From: RUG11462 sp045539315
GTDB taxonomy: Bacteria; Bacillota; Clostridia; Oscillospirales; Acutalibacteraceae
Reading direction: 5' to 3'
NCBI GenBank assembly: GCA_045539315.1
Contig: JAZQFC010000019.1
Span: 1-33,545, forward strand
DNA: 33,545 nucleotides
The notes under the pieces are model-generated. The model was not told the DNA's origin, made no database searches, and saw only the letters and a list, made by a program, of their open reading frames with translations. Below are positions 31,901 through 33,545 of the stretch, one piece after another. The number at the start of each line of letters is the position of its first letter. Within the stretch, counting starts at the first letter, position 1. The translations under genes were made by a program, and so were the position numbers.

Positions 31901-32349
31901 CATTGAAAAAAATAGGCAGATATGCTTTTTATCAATGTTATAATATTACAGAAATTAGCATTCCCGAGAATGTTAATTTTATAGGTAAATGTGCGTTTGA
32001 AGAAACGTCGTTAACAACCGCAGAAATAGGCAATACAGAATTAGTGCCAAATATAGATAATGTGCCGATTATAGTCTATTATTTTGGCGACGTTATTGCA
32101 TACGGACGACCTGCTACAATACCAGCTCGAATGACTAAATTTGTTTTAACTCTAGATCCTAAAACAAAGGAAAACACTCAAAACATTAATGATGGACTTC
32201 CACATACTTTTGATATTCATAATATGGAAAAATCAGAGAAAGCGATAGCATTAAGCAGAGACACATGGCATACATGGTCGGTAAATAGTACAGATCATTT
32301 TAGAGTTGCAGTGCAATGGTATAATTATGATTGGGTGATAGATGAATAG
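28918..32349 (+). CDS. Collagen-like surface protein with beta modules and a C-terminal LRR_5 domain
   Basis: The 1143-residue protein has a positively charged start and one N-terminal membrane helix (about residues 8-28), serving as signal or anchor. Two 25-residue SAYE units follow (about 46-69 and 71-93, pattern SAYExAxxxGYxGxxxxWxxxL). Next come 13 modules of about 35 residues of the type GVSVxxxEIxxxGELVITxSDxTxxNLGxVIGAKG, alternating with collagen Gly-X-Y tracts made mostly of GEKGDKGDQGEQGIQ. Residues from about 940 form a BspA-type LRR_5 segment, and the last 100 residues are an unrecognised domain rich in Trp, His and Asp. No LPXTG motif is present. Collagen tracts should trimerise into a rod, so this is probably a stalked adhesin. 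AAGGAGAA marks the start. Repeat tracts can change length by recombination. Confidence 0.9.
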   Translation: MGKIVKRIVGIVIAIALVTGIAFVVADVVHNFGSKPVSATVKDGLSAYELAVQYGYDGTVQEWLDDLNGKSAYEIAKENGYSGNKNDWVNSLKATAGKDGVGIKTAAFSSDNELLITLTDGTVLNVGVANGLKGDNGTDGKDGADGKDGVSIVSANINDEGQLLLGFSNGKTINLDKIVGMNGNDGIGVSSSEINNNGELVITYTNGQTANLGVVVGAQGEKGDKGETGATGPQGEQGIQGEKGDKGDQGEQGIQGETGAQGEDGVSVIKTEINNKGELVITLSDNTVSNLGVVIGAKGDKGDQGEQGIQGDKGDKGDKGDQGEQGIQGEKGEKGDQGEQGIQGEKGDTGAKGEDGVSVVGAEINSNGELVLVFSNNQRSNVGNVIGAKGDKGEQGIQGEKGEQGIQGEKGDKGDQGETGAKGDKGDKGDAGEDGVSVTKTEINAKGELVITLSDNTVSNLGVVIGAKGDKGDQGEQGVQGEKGDKGEQGIQGEKGETGAKGEDGVGIETIVIENGNLKITLTNGTKLDLGNIKGEKGDQGIQGEQGIQGEKGEQGIQGVQGETGNGIASATINEHGELVIVYTDGNDVNLGNIIGAKGDKGEQGVQGEQGIQGVGVASIDINAEGELIIVYTDGDDINLGKIIGPQGQQGIQGEKGDKGDQGEQGIQGEKGDKGDQGEQGIQGEKGDKGDQGEQGIQGEKGDKGDQGEQGIQGEKGDKGDQGEQGIQGEKGDKGDQGEQGIQGEQGVGVSKVEIANDELVITLSDSTVINLGNIKGAKGDKGEQGDKGEQGEKGETGAKGEDGIGISAVVIDADGHLKITFTTGNTTDLGNVKGADGEDGVGIAEMYIQDGNLYVRKTNETVAVNLGSIVGEKGEQGEPGVTGIQGEKGEKGDPGRGIVKTEIVGTNFIIYYTDGTTETHDLSGIVGDSSESEGTDGLEYYLLDDGTYGVKAADDFSLSTLVVPETYNNILVTQILDSGFKECSTIESVSLPKTLKKIGRYAFYQCYNITEISIPENVNFIGKCAFEETSLTTAEIGNTELVPNIDNVPIIVYYFGDVIAYGRPATIPARMTKFVLTLDPKTKENTQNINDGLPHTFDIHNMEKSEKAIALSRDTWHTWSVNSTDHFRVAVQWYNYDWVIDE
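30877..31146 (+). repeat. Six tandem 45-bp repeats in the collagen-like gene
   Basis: Six direct copies encode GEKGDKGDQGEQGIQ. The copies differ mainly at third positions (GGT/GGC, AAA/AAG, GAC/GAT), and some neighbours are identical or nearly so, so the array is prone to slip or recombine in frame. Shorter runs of the same units occur elsewhere in the gene, for instance around 29620-29690, 29820-29960 and 30090-30200. Confidence 0.9.
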
Positions 32350-32422
32350 TCCAATTCACATTTGGTTTATTTATGAATAGAAGTCATTAAAGATTGTTAT
32401 AGGTTTTAAAAGGAGAAGTATT

Positions 32423-32665
32423 GTGATAGTTTTAGCCAAAGAAATTAAGTTTGGAGATTTAACGTATGTTGTTGCATATTTAAATGATGGTAAAGAATTA
32501 AAACAGCAAGGAGAATTACAAGGTTATACAGATACAACCTTTGCTGTCAATCGAAATGGATGTACTTTTGTGTACGACAAAAATAATCAAGAGGTTTTTA
32601 AGCATCCAAAGGAAAACTCAAATACAAAAGATGATTTGGAAGTTTTTTTAGAGGTTAATAAGTAA
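32423..32665 (+). CDS. Small hypothetical protein (80 residues)
   Basis: The protein starts at a GTG (32423) with AAAAGGAGAAG six bases before it. I do not recognise it. The sequence is mixed alpha/beta with no membrane helix: MIVLAKEIKFGDLTYVVAYL, then DGKELKQQGELQGYTDTTFAV, a CTFVYDKNNQEVF strand and an acidic helix at the end. It lies 73 bp after the collagen-like gene in the same direction with no terminator between them, so it may be cotranscribed and controlled by the XRE operators. Its single cysteine is in the middle. Confidence 0.6.
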   Translation: MIVLAKEIKFGDLTYVVAYLNDGKELKQQGELQGYTDTTFAVNRNGCTFVYDKNNQEVFKHPKENSNTKDDLEVFLEVNK

Positions 32666-32738
32666 TTTCAAAATTATACTTCCCCGTTTCTCGAAATTCA
32701 AAAGTAGGTATAATTAAAGACTTTTTAAGAGGTAAATT

Positions 32739-32930
32739 ATGGCTAGAGAAAGAATTCAGGACTGGACGGGTAAAATTATAGGTTTTAAAGAGCAGATAGG
32801 CACTAAAAGATGGCTTTATGATTTTTATGGTAATAAACTGGGCTATTATGATAGTTCTAATGATAAAACTTATGACTGGACCGGTCGATTTGTTGGCAAT
32901 GGCGATATTGTAATGACATTGTTAAGATAA
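32739..32930 (+). CDS. Small hypothetical protein with three D-x-x-G-x-x-x-G turns (63 residues)
   Basis: AGAGGT precedes the ATG. The protein is built from three short repeats: DWTGKIIGF (about 8-16), DFYGNKLGYY (28-37) and DWTGRFVGNG (46-55). Each has the pattern D-[WF]-[TY]-G-x-x-[ILV]-G, probably beta-hairpins. There is no signal peptide. I believe similar small proteins occur in other clostridia, but I know of no assigned function. It is third in line after the collagen-like gene, and its stop codon lies just before the right copy of the 34-bp terminator repeat. A TATAAT at 32709-32714 could serve as an internal -10, but it has no good -35. Confidence 0.62.
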   Translation: MARERIQDWTGKIIGFKEQIGTKRWLYDFYGNKLGYYDSSNDKTYDWTGRFVGNGDIVMTLLR

Positions 32931-32931
32931 C

Positions 32932-32965
32932 AACAAAAACCACTTGTTAAAAGCAAGTGGTTTTT
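32932..32965. terminator. Terminator, right copy of the 34-bp direct repeat
   Basis: This is identical over 34 bases to 28473-28506, with the same stem (AAAAACCACTTG / CAAGTGGTTTTT). It closes the block that holds the XRE, collagen-like and two small genes. Confidence 0.85.
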
Positions 32966-33034
32966 ACTTTTGTATAAGGTTTCGGTGTGCTTGTCGAGGA
33001 ATTTAACATTGATTTAATGGGTCAAGTCCTTACA

Positions 33035-33322
33035 ATGAATCTTATATACATTCGTAGGGGAGGGGCTTTGCTCCTCCCGAAAGAAAACAAATGACGGGCG
33101 GAGTAGAACCCCGCCCCTACGATAAAACTAAACACGTGTCATGTTGAGCGTAGTCGAAACATCTTAAGATCCTTCGACTCCACTTCGGCAACGCTTACGG
33201 ATGATAGTATTACAATAAATCTTTTATACATTCGTAGGGACTTCGCGTCCTCGACTGTCCGCAGAAAAACATCTTAAGATCCTTCGGCTTCGTGCTATCG
33301 CACAACGCTTACGGATGACGAA
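33035..33322. repeat. Mosaic intergenic repeat cluster, copy D
   Basis: This gap of about 390 bp before remB holds no gene. It shares with copy A the block CTTATATACATTCGTAGGGGAGGGGCTTTGCTCCTCCCGAAA, and with copy B GGCGGAGTAGAACCCCGCCCCTAC-like, CGTGTCATGTTGAGCGTAGTCGAA and CGTCCTCGACTGTCCG modules. ATCTTAAGATCCTTCG appears twice, each followed by GCTTACGGATGA. The order of modules differs from the other copies. Confidence 0.85.
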
Positions 33323-33359
33323 ATATAAAGATATATACAAAAATTTTTAGGTGACAAAA

Positions 33360-33545
33360 TTGAAAGTATATTTAGGTGGAGAAACATTTGTTAAAAATAC
33401 TGATATTATAGGGATTTTTGATTTAGATTCGGCAACTGTCTCAAAAAGCACAAGAGAATATCTAAATTTGCTTGAAACTGAAAAAAAGATTATTTATACA
33501 AATCTTTTGGAATTTCCAAGAGCATTTGTTGTGACTGACAAAGAA
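33360..33545 (+). CDS. remB: RemB-like (DUF370) extracellular matrix regulator, partial at the window edge
   Basis: The visible 62 residues, MKVYLGGETFVKNTDIIGIFDLDS followed by ATVSKSTREYLNLLETE, closely follow the YaaB/RemB pattern, including the YLGG opening and IFDLD. I choose TTG 33360: AGGTG lies six bases upstream and the protein then starts exactly at the family's first residue. A GTG at 33351 in frame would overlap that ribosome site. The rest lies beyond the window; the family is about 80-90 residues. In Bacillus and many clostridia remB lies between recF and gyrB close to the replication origin, so gyrB may follow, but recF is not on the left here. Confidence 0.85.
   Translation, partial: MKVYLGGETFVKNTDIIGIFDLDSATVSKSTREYLNLLETEKKIIYTNLLEFPRAFVVTDKE

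Noticed and set aside
7715..33322. CRISPR array as an explanation for the recurring intergenic units
   Set aside because: Units are palindromic modules of differing order and length, there are no regular spacers, and no cas genes are present.

Overview
The window is AT-rich, gene-dense DNA from an anaerobic, low-GC Firmicute, most likely a gut member of class Clostridia close to Ruminococcaceae/Oscillospiraceae. The evidence is a Gram-positive style SecA, SpoVAC, a pyruvate formate-lyase pair, a flavodiiron protein with rubredoxin, DegV, BspA-type leucine-rich surface proteins and a Thr-rich linker protein with FnIII-like domains. Genus and species cannot be read from the sequence. Most promoters that can be read are good sigma-A types with 17-bp spacers.

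Layout. 1-2000: a minus-strand tRNA-Pro with a consensus promoter, then a BspA-like lipoprotein. 2026-7690: secA, a secreted Thr-rich/FnIII-like protein and a PhoB/PhoR-type two-component system. 7700-9300: an interspersed repeat cluster, then a split short-chain ChrA (chromate transport family) pair that is divergent from the next operon. 9322-12886: beta-CASP metallo-beta-lactamase nuclease, uridine-kinase-like protein, lipoprotein. 12926-16760: a small unknown gene, a repeat cluster, pflA and pflB. 16990-17655: a lone spoVAC gene followed directly by a near-copy of the repeat cluster. 17709-19740: AIM24-like, fprA and rubredoxin, an oxygen/NO detoxification operon. 19945-23779: FAD oxidoreductase, mnmE, a DivIVA-like coiled-coil protein and an orphan fumarase-type beta subunit in one run. 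23808-26441: a 54-residue acidic protein, degV, and murA with a terminator-like hairpin in its leader. 26549-28471: a second BspA-like protein. 28506-32930: an accessory block with an XRE repressor, a 1143-residue collagen-like surface protein and two small unknown genes. 33030-33330: a fourth repeat cluster. 33360-end: the start of remB.

How the genes fit together. The housekeeping genes cover secretion (SecA), wall synthesis (MurA), tRNA modification (MnmE), RNA turnover (beta-CASP protein), fermentation (PflA/PflB) and oxygen defence (FprA/rubredoxin). The accessory genes mainly concern the cell surface. Three proteins carry BspA-type LRR segments, and one of these combines them with collagen Gly-X-Y tracts and 13 small beta-rich modules.

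The best candidate for an undescribed system is the 28.47-32.97 kb block. A divergent XRE repressor faces the collagen-like gene. Its promoter is bracketed by two matching operator-like sites, one of them a 27-bp interrupted palindrome with perfect arms. The whole block is flanked by identical 34-bp terminator sequences in direct orientation. The second striking feature is a mosaic family of hairpin-rich intergenic repeats at four places, two of which are nearly identical over about 215 bp.
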